Shown: positions 1 to 6,930, counted from the stretch's first letter. The stretch is 7,836 nucleotides of DNA from an uncultured Bermanella sp. (GCA_913054445.1 CAJXIK010000087.1:1-7836), one strand, 5' to 3'. The notes: generated by a model from the sequence alone, not told the origin. Numbers and translations are program-made.

Positions 1-127
1 TTTCTGCTAAAATTCCCGCGCCTAAAATAGATGCCGTGCCGTATGGGCTCGGTGGTGGCCGATTAGCCCAGTGTAAGAGCCCTTTCTTAAATGCCTTTCG
101 TGTATTTGTTGGGTAATATTCGTCCAT
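1..127 (-). CDS. Possible 5' end of a divergent gene of unknown function (partial)
   Basis: On the minus strand an ATG at 127-125 opens a frame that runs without a stop to the left edge. It begins MDEYYPTNTRKAFKKGLL and continues with a proline stretch (RPPPSPYG) and a small, fairly hydrophobic segment (SILGAGILAE). The same frame is open back through the second repeat copy to a stop at 203-201, but holds no ATG there. Three of the four differences between the copies change an amino acid (A/G, N/Y, R/W) and one is silent. I do not recognise the protein and see no convincing ribosome binding site. A competing reading is + strand frame 3-116, open from the left edge to a TAA at 114-116, which could be the tail of an upstream gene. 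The region may also be non-coding. Confidence 0.27.
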   Translation of the reverse strand, partial: MDEYYPTNTRKAFKKGLLHWANRPPPSPYGTASILGAGILAE

Positions 128-200
128 TTCTGCTAAAATTCCCGCGCCTAAAATAGATGCCGTGCCGTATGGGCTCGGTGGCGGCCAATAACCCCAGTGT
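1..200. repeat. 126-bp-period tandem direct repeat, about 1.6 copies visible
   Basis: Bases 1-74 recur at 127-200 with four mismatches (56/182, 61/187, 64/190, 66/192). The first 55 bases are identical. Bases 75-126 are the rest of the unit, so the period is 126 bp, which is exactly 42 codons. The left edge cuts the array, so more copies may lie outside. The second copy ends at 200, directly before the iscR promoter region. The array has none of the marks of a CRISPR (short repeats with unique spacers) or of an insertion sequence. Because the period is a multiple of three, and one minus-strand frame is open through both copies, it may be repeated coding sequence. Confidence 0.93.
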
Positions 201-218
201 TATTTACCCGAGTAAATA
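201..218. promoter_or_regulatory. Upstream dyad and IscR-like half-site next to the iscR promoter
   Basis: Seven-base arms TATTTAC (201-207) and GTAAATA (212-218) flank the centre CCGA. The stretch TTACCCGAGT at 204-213 matches 8 of 10 positions of the left half of the type 1 IscR consensus. A right-half-like TAGT follows at 217-220, with a spacer one base shorter than canonical. It overlaps the left edge of the main operator. The E. coli iscR promoter carries several neighbouring type 1 sites, so a second, weaker IscR site is a reasonable inference. A site for another regulator is possible. Confidence 0.45.
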
Positions 219-240
219 GTTGACTGTTTTAGTCGGGTTT
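216..240 (+). promoter_or_regulatory. Type 1 IscR operator
   Basis: This 25-base element fits the E. coli type 1 IscR consensus (half-sites ATASYYGACT and YAGTCRRSTAT around RWWW) at every position but the next to last, where T replaces A. Its core reads GTTGACTGTTTTAGTCGGG. Type 1 sites are bound by IscR carrying its [2Fe-2S] cluster. Because the site covers the -35 hexamer and most of the spacer, binding should block RNA polymerase and give negative feedback on iscR and the downstream suf genes. The motif match is seen directly, and repression is inferred from the E. coli case. Confidence 0.88.
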
Positions 241-248
241 ATGATAAT
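220..248 (+). promoter_or_regulatory. Sigma70-type promoter of the iscR-suf operon
   Basis: The -35 is TTGACT at 220-225 (consensus TTGACA) and the -10 is GATAAT at 243-248 (consensus TATAAT), separated by an ideal 17 bases. Transcription would start near A255, giving a leader of about 39 nt before the iscR ATG at 294. The promoter lies inside the IscR operator. No other strong promoter was spotted between the downstream genes, so it probably drives the whole cluster. Confidence 0.85.
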
Positions 249-293
249 TGGCCCATTACTACTATTCATTCATGATTTTCAATGGGGCTGCCC

Positions 294-779
294 ATGAGAT
301 TAACCACAAAAGGCCGTTATGCCGTGACCGCCATGCTGGATCTTGCCATTCATAGCCAGCAAAAGCCGGTAAGCCTGAATGACATATCGGGGCGTCAGCA
401 CATTAGCCTGTCTTATCTAGAGCAATTGTTTGCCAAGTTGCGTCGCTCTAGCCTCGTGTCCAGTGTCCGTGGCCCGGGTGGTGGTTACCGCTTGGCGGTG
501 TCGGCGGCGGATATCAGCATCGCGCAGGTAGTCGATGCGGTGAATGAATCCATGGATGCTACCCGCTGTCAGGGCAAGGGTGACTGCCAGGAAGGGGATC
601 AGTGTCTGACCCACCATCTGTGGGAAGACCTAAGCAGCCGCATACATTCGTTTTTAAATGATATATCCATTCAAGACCTCATTAACCGCCAAGAGATTAA
701 AGATGTGGCCAAGCGTCAAGATCAACGGGCGCAGCGCGCCGACGCCGACCCATCCTTGATTCACTTGACCTCAACCTAG
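294..779 (+). CDS. iscR: Iron-sulfur cluster-sensing transcription regulator IscR (Rrf2 family)
   Basis: This 161-residue protein is almost the same length as E. coli IscR (162) and begins MRLTTKGRYAVTAMLDLA. An N-terminal winged helix contains the recognition region ISLSYLEQLF (37-46) and the wing VRGPGGGY (58-65). The cluster ligands are C92, C98, C104 and H107 in the segment ATRCQGKGDCQEGDQCLTHH, at exactly the E. coli positions. E43, known in E. coli to tune DNA-site choice with cluster state, is kept. IscR with a [2Fe-2S] cluster represses type 1 promoters, and such a site lies in its own promoter, so it should autoregulate and govern the suf genes. An in-frame ATG at 282 would add MGLP, but the family begins at MRLT and GGGG at 284-287 is well placed for 294. 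The cluster-binding, IscR-like character argues against the unrelated regulator SufR. Confidence 0.96.
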   Translation: MRLTTKGRYAVTAMLDLAIHSQQKPVSLNDISGRQHISLSYLEQLFAKLRRSSLVSSVRGPGGGYRLAVSAADISIAQVVDAVNESMDATRCQGKGDCQEGDQCLTHHLWEDLSSRIHSFLNDISIQDLINRQEIKDVAKRQDQRAQRADADPSLIHLTST

Positions 780-801
780 CGGGGAGTAAGCACAGATAAG
801 C

Positions 802-1953
802 ATGATGAACCCTATATATCTCGACTACGCTGCGACCACCCCCATGGATCCCGAGGTCGCGCAACAGATGGCCGCCTGCCTAACGCTCGAGGGCAACTTC
901 GCCAACCCCGCTTCGCGCTCCCATCGTTATGGTTGGATGGCCGAGCAGGCGGTGGAAAACGCGCGTGCGCAGATGGCCAAGCTCATCAGCAGCGATGCTC
1001 GCGAAATCGTCTGGACCAGCGGTGCCACCGAGGCCAACAACCTGGCCATCAAAGGGGTGGCGCAACAGCACAGCGCTAAGGGTAAGCACATCATCACCAG
1101 CGCCATCGAGCACAAGGCGGTGCTCGACCCCTGTGAGTATTTAAGCGCACAGGGTTTCGAGATCACCTACCTAGCCCCTCAGGCCGACGGCACGGTCTCG
1201 GCGGCGCAGGTGCAGGCGGCGTTACGGAGCGATACCATTCTCGTATCGCTCATGTATGTGAACAACGAACTGGGCAGCATCAACCCCGTGCAGGCAATCG
1301 GCGAGCTGTGCCGTGCCCACGGGGTGTTATTTCATGTGGACGGGGCGCAGGCGGTGGGTAAAATGCCCGTCGATGTGCAGGCCCACAACATAGATTTACT
1401 GTCGGTGAGTGGCCATAAATTTTACGGCCCCAAAGGCATTGGCATCCTGTACGTGAGGCGCGGGGTGAAAATCGCCGCACAGATTCACGGCGGCGGTCAC
1501 GAGCGCGGCATGCGCAGTGGCACCCTCGCCACTCATCAAATAGTGGGCCTGGGTGCGGCGGCGCAGATGTCTCAGCAATTATTAGCAACAGAAGAGGCGC
1601 ACCTAAGCGCCCTTAGGGCGCAACTATGGGGCGGGCTGCAAGGCATCGAGGGGGTCACCCTCAATGGCAGCGCGCAGCACAGTGTGCCTGGTATTTTAAA
1701 TATTAGTTTTGCCGGCGTAGATGGGGAGTCGTTATTACTCTCTCTGGCCGACTTGGCGGTGAGTTCGGGCAGTGCGTGTAACTCGGCCACTATGGCACCT
1801 TCGTATGTGCTCAAGGCGGTGGGGCTGGGCGATGATCTCGCCCATGCCTCCATACGATTTTCCATGGGGCGCTTTAGCACCCTAGAAGAAGTGAATCAGG
1901 CGGTTGGCAGTGTCGGCACGGCGCTAAAAAGATTACGAGAAACGGCTGCGTAA
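802..1953 (+). CDS. iscS: IscS-like group I cysteine desulfurase, short C-terminus
   Basis: This PLP enzyme takes sulfur from L-cysteine, giving alanine and a protein persulfide. The 383 residues follow E. coli IscS closely from PIYLDYAATTP onward. The PLP lysine is K206 (SGHKFYGPKG), the cofactor-stacking histidine is H104 (AIEHKAVLD), and the catalytic cysteine is C326 in the long mobile loop SSGSACNSAT, which is typical of group I enzymes. It ends at RLRETAA, about 20 residues before E. coli IscS (404), so the tail that docks IscU is missing, and no iscU lies beside it. It sits 22 bp after iscR and 37 bp before sufB, so it probably feeds sulfur to the SUF system or to general sulfur transfer. 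Starting at ATG 802 keeps E. coli numbering, although ATG 805 is possible. Group II SufS is encoded separately downstream. The symbol iscS follows homology, and nifS-like is an alternative label. Confidence 0.93.
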   Translation: MMNPIYLDYAATTPMDPEVAQQMAACLTLEGNFANPASRSHRYGWMAEQAVENARAQMAKLISSDAREIVWTSGATEANNLAIKGVAQQHSAKGKHIITSAIEHKAVLDPCEYLSAQGFEITYLAPQADGTVSAAQVQAALRSDTILVSLMYVNNELGSINPVQAIGELCRAHGVLFHVDGAQAVGKMPVDVQAHNIDLLSVSGHKFYGPKGIGILYVRRGVKIAAQIHGGGHERGMRSGTLATHQIVGLGAAAQMSQQLLATEEAHLSALRAQLWGGLQGIEGVTLNGSAQHSVPGILNISFAGVDGESLLLSLADLAVSSGSACNSATMAPSYVLKAVGLGDDLAHASIRFSMGRFSTLEEVNQAVGSVGTALKRLRETAA

Positions 1954-1990
1954 GTGGTTGTTGCGGGAGGCCCCACGTGGGTAAAGAGCG

Positions 1991-3436
1991 ATGAGTCAAG
2001 AAGTAGAGAAGTACATTAAAAGCGAATATGAAGCGGGTTTCGTCACCGATATCGATGCCGAGACCTTACCTCCTGGATTAAACGAAGATGTGGTGCGTTT
2101 TATATCCAACAAAAAGGGTGAGCCCGCATGGCTGCTAGAATGGCGCTTGAAGGCCTTTCGTATCTGGCAGGAAATGGAAGAGCCTAGCTGGGCACACGTG
2201 CATTACCCCGAAATTGATTTTCAGGCCATCTCCTATTTCAGTGCCCCCAAGAGCATGGAAGATAAACCCCAGTCCCTCGACGAGGTGGACCCCGAGCTAT
2301 TAAGAACTTACGAAAAACTCGGCATTCCTCTGCACGAACAGGCGGTGCTGGCGGGTGTGGCCAACGTGGCGGTAGACATAGTGTTCGACTCGGTCTCTGT
2401 GGCCACCACCTTCCGCGAGAAACTGGCGGAATCCGGGGTGATATTCATGCCCATCAGCGAGGCGGTGCATAAACACCCCGAACTCATTAAGAAATACCTA
2501 GGTTCTGTGGTGCCGCAAAAGGATAACTACTATGCGGCGCTAAACTGCGCGGTCTTTTCCGATGGCAGCTTCGTTTACATTCCCAAGGGCGTGCGCTGCC
2601 CCATGGAATTGTCTACCTATTTCCGTATCAACGAACAAAACACCGGGCAGTTTGAGCGCACCCTTATCATTGCCGACGAAGGCTCCCATGTGAGCTATCT
2701 CGAAGGCTGTACCGCCCCCATGCGTGACGAAAACCAACTGCACGCGGCGGTGGTAGAACTGGTGGTGTTGGACGACGCCGAAATTAAGTACTCCACCGTG
2801 CAAAACTGGTACCCAGGAGACGCGCAGGGCAAGGGCGGCATCTATAACTTTGTGACCAAGCGCGCGGTGGCCCATACCAACGCCAAGATCAGCTGGACCC
2901 AAGTAGAAACCGGATCGGCCGTCACTTGGAAATACCCCAGCTGTATTCTTAAGGGCGACAACGCCATCGGTGAATTTTACTCGGTGGCGCTCACCAACAA
3001 CTATCAACAGGCCGACACCGGCACGAAGATGATTCACCTCGGTAAAAATACCAAGTCTACCATCATCTCTAAGGGGATCTCGGCGGGTAAGAGTCAAAAC
3101 GCCTACCGTGGCCTTGTGCGCATGAACCCCAGTGCGGCCGGTGCCCGTAACTTCACTCAGTGTGATTCACTGCTCATCGGTGATAAATGTGGCGCGCATA
3201 CTTTCCCCTACATAGAAAGCAAGCACCCCAGCGCGGTCATAGAGCACGAGGCCACCACCTCCACGGTGAGTGACGATCAGTTATTCTTGTGTCAGCAGCG
3301 GGGCATAGACCCAGAGAAAGCCGTGTCCATGATCGTCAACGGTTTCTGTAAGGAAGTCTTTAAAGAGCTGCCCATGGAATTTGCTGTGGAAGCGGGCAAG
3401 TTGTTGGAAGTGAGCCTAGAAGGCTCGGTGGGCTAG
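1991..3436 (+). CDS. sufB: Fe-S cluster scaffold protein SufB
   Basis: SufB is the scaffold subunit of the cytoplasmic SufBC2D complex on which the cluster is built. The protein has 481 residues, against 495 in E. coli, with an N-terminal helical part followed by the beta-helix core. With a constant 14-residue offset the functional E. coli residues are present: C240 (C254, sulfur entry, in LEGCTAPMRDENQ), C391 (C405, in FTQCDSLLIG) and E420 (E434, in VIEHEATTS). The C-terminal region that binds SufC is intact, ending in LLEVSLEGSVG. The start is fixed by a stop at 1982-1984 in the same frame. The ribosome binding site is unclear: AAAGAG at 1983-1988 lies very close to the ATG and GGGAGG at 1965-1970 rather far. 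An unusually long gap separates it from sufC. I see no frameshift or missing motif. Confidence 0.97.
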   Translation: MSQEVEKYIKSEYEAGFVTDIDAETLPPGLNEDVVRFISNKKGEPAWLLEWRLKAFRIWQEMEEPSWAHVHYPEIDFQAISYFSAPKSMEDKPQSLDEVDPELLRTYEKLGIPLHEQAVLAGVANVAVDIVFDSVSVATTFREKLAESGVIFMPISEAVHKHPELIKKYLGSVVPQKDNYYAALNCAVFSDGSFVYIPKGVRCPMELSTYFRINEQNTGQFERTLIIADEGSHVSYLEGCTAPMRDENQLHAAVVELVVLDDAEIKYSTVQNWYPGDAQGKGGIYNFVTKRAVAHTNAKISWTQVETGSAVTWKYPSCILKGDNAIGEFYSVALTNNYQQADTGTKMIHLGKNTKSTIISKGISAGKSQNAYRGLVRMNPSAAGARNFTQCDSLLIGDKCGAHTFPYIESKHPSAVIEHEATTSTVSDDQLFLCQQRGIDPEKAVSMIVNGFCKEVFKELPMEFAVEAGKLLEVSLEGSVG

Positions 3437-3489
3437 CAGCCAGGGCCGACACCGAGCCAGAGCGCCCCCTTCATTGGGTGCTGCTCGTG
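3422..3489 (+). other. Overlapping, mutually exclusive inverted repeats at the sufB-sufC junction
   Basis: GGCTCGGTG (3422-3430, the last codons of sufB) pairs perfectly with CACCGAGCC (3450-3458), enclosing the sufB stop codon. A second hairpin pairs AGCGCCC (3461-3467) with GGGTGCT (3476-3482, one G-T pair) and extends, after a three-base bulge, through GAGC (3454-3457) with GCTC (3483-3486). Both use 3454-3457, so the two full forms exclude each other. No run of T follows, so this is not a standard intrinsic terminator. A role in RNA processing, stability or translation of sufC is possible but unproven. Confidence 0.5.
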
Positions 3490-3565
3490 CTCACAGCGGT
3501 TTAATTCGGGTGTATTGATGCTCAAGCAGCATGTTAGGCACCAGCGGAAAAAATTTGGAATAAGC
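3437..3565 (+). other. Gene-free 129-bp spacer between sufB and sufC
   Basis: All other visible internal junctions in this operon are 70 bp or less, and two are close to zero. This one holds the inverted repeats ending near 3489, then a small hairpin candidate ATGCT (3518-3522) with AGCAT (3528-3532), and finally the sufC ribosome binding site. I see no convincing promoter and no separate small gene. The frame of sufC stays open upstream from an ATG at 3518, which would add 16 basic residues (MLKQHVRHQRKKFGIS), but SufC proteins do not carry this extension. Confidence 0.6.
3557..3560 (+). promoter_or_regulatory. Ribosome binding site deciding the sufC start
   Basis: GGAA lies five bases before ATG 3566, the start that matches the N-terminus of SufC proteins (MLSIKDL in E. 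coli, MLTIKNL here). The upstream in-frame starts (TTG 3515, ATG 3518) have no comparable site. Confidence 0.6.
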
Positions 3566-4315
3566 ATGTTAACGATTAAAAACTTACAAGCCAAAGTAGA
3601 AGAAAAAGACATCCTCAAGGGATTAAACCTGGAGGTTAAGCCAGGTGAAATTCACGCCATCATGGGGCCAAACGGCGCGGGCAAGAGTACCCTAGGTAAC
3701 GTCTTGTCCGGTCGTGAGGGTTACAGCGTCACCGGCGGCGAGGTGTTGTTTAACGGCAAAGATATTCTCGAGCTAGACGCCGAAGAGCGTGCCCGCGAGG
3801 GCTTGTTTTTAGCCTTTCAATACCCGGTAGAAATCCCTGGTGTCAGCAATCTAGAGTTTTTAAAGGCCTCCATGGATGCCATTCGCCAGCACCGTGGCGA
3901 AGACGCTATGGACAGCATGACATTTTTAAAGCTGGCCCGTGAAAAATGCAAGGCGGTTAATCTAGATCAAAACTTCCTCAAGCGGGGCGTCAACGAAGGC
4001 TTCTCCGGTGGCGAGAAGAAGCGCAACGAAATCCTACAGATGATGATGCTCGAGCCTAAGCTGTGCATCCTCGATGAAACCGATTCTGGCCTCGATATCG
4101 ATGCCCTGCAGGTGGTGGCCGAGGGCGTTAACAGCCAGCGCGGCCCAGATCGTAGCTTTATCATCGTCACTCACTACCAGCGCCTGCTCGATTACATCGT
4201 GCCAGATTTTGTGCATGTGTTGGCCGACGGTAAAATCGTTAAGAGTGGTGGTAAAGAGTTGGCGCTGGAGCTTGAAGAGAAAGGCTACAGCTGGATAGAA
4301 AACGGGGAGGCTTAA
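3566..4315 (+). CDS. sufC: SUF system ATPase SufC
   Basis: SufC is a soluble ABC-type ATPase. Two copies join SufB and SufD, and ATP-driven dimerisation reshapes the scaffold during cluster assembly. The protein has 249 residues (E. coli 248). Walker A is GPNGAGKST at 34-42 with K40, the Q-loop glutamine is Q85 (FQYP), the family signature is FSGGEKKR at 146-153, Walker B is LCILDETDSGLD with D170 and catalytic E171, and the switch histidine is H203 (VTHYQRLLDY). The replacement of the usual LSGGQ by FSGGEKKR, and the SGLD after Walker B, are typical of SufC as opposed to transporter ATPases, and there is no membrane partner nearby. Its stop lies two bases before the sufD GTG, and the sufD ribosome binding site is inside its last codons, which suggests coupled translation. 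Confidence 0.97.
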   Translation: MLTIKNLQAKVEEKDILKGLNLEVKPGEIHAIMGPNGAGKSTLGNVLSGREGYSVTGGEVLFNGKDILELDAEERAREGLFLAFQYPVEIPGVSNLEFLKASMDAIRQHRGEDAMDSMTFLKLAREKCKAVNLDQNFLKRGVNEGFSGGEKKRNEILQMMMLEPKLCILDETDSGLDIDALQVVAEGVNSQRGPDRSFIIVTHYQRLLDYIVPDFVHVLADGKIVKSGGKELALELEEKGYSWIENGEA

Positions 4316-4320
4316 TCGTG
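4304..4320 (+). promoter_or_regulatory. Strong ribosome binding site and GTG start of sufD
   Basis: GGGGAGG at 4304-4310, inside the end of sufC, lies seven bases before GTG 4318-4320. The sufC stop TAA (4313-4315) falls between them. A strong site paired with a GTG start and a two-base gap suggests that sufD is translated by ribosomes finishing sufC. Confidence 0.8.
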
Positions 4321-5685
4321 ACCGAAGTTGCTCCTAAAATAGATTTTTGCCAAGACGCGTTGGCGTTTGTAAAGACTCAGGCCCACGCGGCGGGCTTCAG
4401 TGAAGTGCGTGAATCTGGCTATGCGGCATTCGCAAGCTTGCCCTTTCCCACCCGCAAGACCGAAGAGTGGAAATACACCTCCCTCAATGCGCTAACCTTG
4501 CAAGACTACAACCAGGCGGCGCAAAATTTCGACCTAAAAAACGCCAGCGAGCTATATACTATCGAGGGCCTAGACGCCTATCGTCTGGTGTTTGTGAATG
4601 GCCTGTTTGTGGCCGAGCTGTCCGACAATATCGCTCAGGCTGGCATCGAAATCACGGCCTTTACTGAGGCCAATGAACAGCAGCGTGCGGTCATTACGCA
4701 GTACATTGGCAACATCGCCGAGACCCGCCGCAACCTGTTTACCGCGCTCAACAATGCCGCGGTAGAAGAGGGCGTGTTGCTGCATGTGAGCAAAAATACG
4801 GTGCTCGATAAACCACTGCAAATTGTCAACATCAGCAGTGCACAGGCCACCACTTGTAGCGCCTTTGCCCGCTGCTTATTGGTGCTGGACCCCCTCGCGC
4901 AGGCCACCGTTATCGAGCAATTTGTTTCCACCCGCGAACCACAAAACCTGTTGTTGAACCAAACCACAGAGATTCACATCGGTGACGGGGCTAAGCTAAA
5001 TCACTACCGCCTGCACAGCGAAGACGAGACCAGCCTGCACTTCGGTGGTGTCTATGTGGACCTTAACCGTGACAGTCAGTTTGAAAGTTACCAGGTGGCT
5101 CTGGGTGGCAAGATTAAACGCTTCGATGTGTTGGTAAATCACAACCAGTCGGGCAGTCACTGTGAGATGAAGGGCGTGTACTTACCAAAGAACGATCAGC
5201 ATGTGGATATTCACAGCTATATCGAGCACATCGCCGCCCATTGCACCACGGATGAGACCTACCGTGGCATCATGGCCGATCGCGCCAAGGCGGTGTTCAA
5301 CGGGCGCATTCACATTCATCCCGATGCGCAGAAATCACTGGCCAACTTGAGCAATAAAAACTTACTGCTTTCTAACAAGGCGCAAATTAATACTAAGCCC
5401 GAGTTAGAAATTTACGCCGACGATGTGCGTTGTGCCCACGGTGCCACAGTGGCGCAGCTGGACGATAAGGCCTGCTTCTATCTACAGAGCAGAGGCATCT
5501 CGCGCCCCGAAGCCGAAATCATGCTGAGCTTTGCCTTTATCAACGAATTGCTAGAGAGCATTCCCCTCGAACCTCTGCGCAAGACCCTGCGGCCCTTGCT
5601 GGCGCAGCAGTTTAGTAGCAACCAAAATTTGACTCGGCACATCCTCGATGAAGATAGCGGTGTGCATTCCGAGGGCGGGGCATAA
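4318..5685 (+). CDS. sufD: Fe-S cluster assembly protein SufD
   Basis: SufD is the second scaffold-type subunit of SufBC2D, paired with SufB and needed for iron entry. The protein has 455 residues, somewhat longer than E. coli SufD (423). The N-terminal part carries the conserved LPFPTRKTEEWKYTSL (41-56). A beta-helix core follows, with GVYLPKNDQHVDIHSYIEH (286-304), and the SufBD family C-terminal part contains C372 and H374 in YADDVRCAHGATVAQLD. H374 corresponds to E. coli H360, which acts with SufB C405 at the cluster-forming interface. The match to SufD over SufB rests on the TEEWKYT motif and on CAHGAT. It begins with GTG and overlaps sufS by one base. The final 15 or so residues (LDEDSGVHSEGGA) look like a divergent tail. 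Confidence 0.95.
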   Translation: MTEVAPKIDFCQDALAFVKTQAHAAGFSEVRESGYAAFASLPFPTRKTEEWKYTSLNALTLQDYNQAAQNFDLKNASELYTIEGLDAYRLVFVNGLFVAELSDNIAQAGIEITAFTEANEQQRAVITQYIGNIAETRRNLFTALNNAAVEEGVLLHVSKNTVLDKPLQIVNISSAQATTCSAFARCLLVLDPLAQATVIEQFVSTREPQNLLLNQTTEIHIGDGAKLNHYRLHSEDETSLHFGGVYVDLNRDSQFESYQVALGGKIKRFDVLVNHNQSGSHCEMKGVYLPKNDQHVDIHSYIEHIAAHCTTDETYRGIMADRAKAVFNGRIHIHPDAQKSLANLSNKNLLLSNKAQINTKPELEIYADDVRCAHGATVAQLDDKACFYLQSRGISRPEAEIMLSFAFINELLESIPLEPLRKTLRPLLAQQFSSNQNLTRHILDEDSGVHSEGGA

Positions 5686-6905
5686 TGAGCATAGATGTAC
5701 AAAAAATCCGTGAGGATTTTCCGATACTGGATCAAATGGTGCACGATAATCCATTGGTGTATCTGGATAACGGTGCCACCACGCAAAAACCGTTGGCGGT
5801 CATCGAGGCGTTAGAAAATTATTATCGTAAAGATAACAGCAACGTACACCGTGGTGCCCATGTCCTGAGTGACCGTGCCACCATTGCCTTCGAAGAAGCG
5901 CGCAAGAGCGTGCAGACGTTCTTAAATAGCGCCCATAGCGAAGAAATTATTTGGACCCGTGGCACCACAGAAAGCATCAATATCGTGGCGCAAAGCTTTG
6001 GCCAAGCCTTTATAAAAAAAGGCGACGAAATCATGGTCTCGGCCATGGAGCACCACGCCAACATCGTACCTTGGCAGATGTTGTGTGAGCGCACGGGGGC
6101 TAAGCTAAGCGTGATCCCAGTGAGTGATGCGGGCGAGCTAGACATGACGGCCTTCGCGGCCATGCTTAACCCAAGGGTTAAGATGGTAAGCGTGGTACAC
6201 GTCTCCAACGCTTTGGGCACGGTTAATCCGGTGGCGCAAATCATTAAACAGGCCCACGCGGTGGGCGCTAAGGTGCTCATCGATGGGGCACAGGCCGTGG
6301 CCCATTTTACGGTGGACGTGCAAGCCCTAGACGCCGACTTTTATGTGTTCTCTGGGCACAAGGTCTTCGGTCCCACCGGCATAGGTTGCCTGTATGGTAA
6401 GAAAGAATTGCTCGACAGCATGCCGCCGGTACAAGGCGGCGGAGAGATGATTGAGCGGGTGAGCTTCGCGGGCTCTAGCTATCAAGGCTTGCCCTTCAAG
6501 TTCGAAGCGGGCACGCCGAATATCTGCGGTGCCATCGGCTTGGGTGCGGCGCTTAAATATTTAATGGCCCTAGATCGTAGTGCCTTGAGTGCGTATGAAG
6601 ATGATTTGCTTAGCTATGCCCATGAGCGTGCGGCTCAATGTGACGGCATGCGCGTCATCGGCACCGCTAAAGATAAAGCCGGGGTATTAAGCTTCTTGAT
6701 CGACGGCACGCACCCGGCAGACATCGGCATGCTGCTTGACCAGCAGGGTATCGCGGTGCGCACCGGCCATCATTGTGCCATGCCCATCATGGATCAATTG
6801 GCGATTCCGGGCACGGCGCGTGCTTCTTTTTCTATCTACAATACACGGCAAGACGTGGATGCCTTATTCGACGGCATAGAAAAAGTGAAGATGTTCTTAT
6901 GTTAA
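5685..6905 (+). CDS. sufS: Group II cysteine desulfurase SufS
   Basis: SufS is a PLP-dependent desulfurase that supplies sulfur to SufBC2D, in E. coli through SufE. The protein has 406 residues, the same length as E. coli SufS. The conserved start LVYLDNGATTQKP (24-36) is followed by H124 (MEHHANIVPWQ), the PLP lysine K226 (FSGHKVFGPTGIG), GGGEMIERV (251-259) and the catalytic C364 in RTGHHCAMPIM. The short active-site loop marks group II, in contrast to the long loop of the IscS-like enzyme upstream. Its ATG shares the last base of the sufD stop (TAATG), with a purine-rich GAGGGCGGGG at 5671-5680 just before. The last residue is a cysteine (C406), which I do not recall from E. coli SufS. No sufE or sufU, its usual sulfur-transfer partners, is visible in this window. 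Confidence 0.97.
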   Translation: MSIDVQKIREDFPILDQMVHDNPLVYLDNGATTQKPLAVIEALENYYRKDNSNVHRGAHVLSDRATIAFEEARKSVQTFLNSAHSEEIIWTRGTTESINIVAQSFGQAFIKKGDEIMVSAMEHHANIVPWQMLCERTGAKLSVIPVSDAGELDMTAFAAMLNPRVKMVSVVHVSNALGTVNPVAQIIKQAHAVGAKVLIDGAQAVAHFTVDVQALDADFYVFSGHKVFGPTGIGCLYGKKELLDSMPPVQGGGEMIERVSFAGSSYQGLPFKFEAGTPNICGAIGLGAALKYLMALDRSALSAYEDDLLSYAHERAAQCDGMRVIGTAKDKAGVLSFLIDGTHPADIGMLLDQQGIAVRTGHHCAMPIMDQLAIPGTARASFSIYNTRQDVDALFDGIEKVKMFLC

Positions 6906-6914
6906 AACGTATGT

Positions 6915-6922
6915 TGAGGAGG
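6915..6922 (+). promoter_or_regulatory. Strong ribosome binding site of sufA
   Basis: TGAGGAGG lies eight bases before ATG 6931. It is one of the two best Shine-Dalgarno sequences in the operon, which fits a need for ample carrier protein. Confidence 0.75.
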
Positions 6923-6930
6923 CGTGTGTA

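Noticed and set aside
1..200. CRISPR array or insertion sequence
   Set aside because: The repeat unit is a 126-bp direct tandem with no short repeat and spacer pattern, no terminal inverted repeats and no transposase.
282..293. Earlier iscR start adding MGLP
   Set aside because: IscR proteins begin MRLT, GGGG at 284-287 fits ATG 294, and starting at 294 keeps E. coli residue numbering for the cluster cysteines.
1280..1880. Minus-strand and offset open frames of about 100 codons within the IscS-like gene
   Set aside because: They overlap a gene with intact catalytic motifs, have low-complexity translations and no start signals.
1972..1981. Ten-base palindrome CCCACGTGGG before sufB
   Set aside because: It is short, has no loop to form an RNA hairpin, and sits in a 37-bp spacer. 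I see nothing to link it to a known operator, and chance is sufficient.
2540..3097. 185-codon open frame on the minus strand within sufB
   Set aside because: It lies fully opposite a well-conserved sufB and its translation shows no recognisable domain. It is best explained as a shadow of sufB codon usage.
3515..3565. N-terminal extension of sufC from TTG 3515 or ATG 3518
   Set aside because: SufC proteins start at the equivalent of MLTIKNL, and ATG 3566 has a suitably spaced GGAA. The upstream starts lack one.
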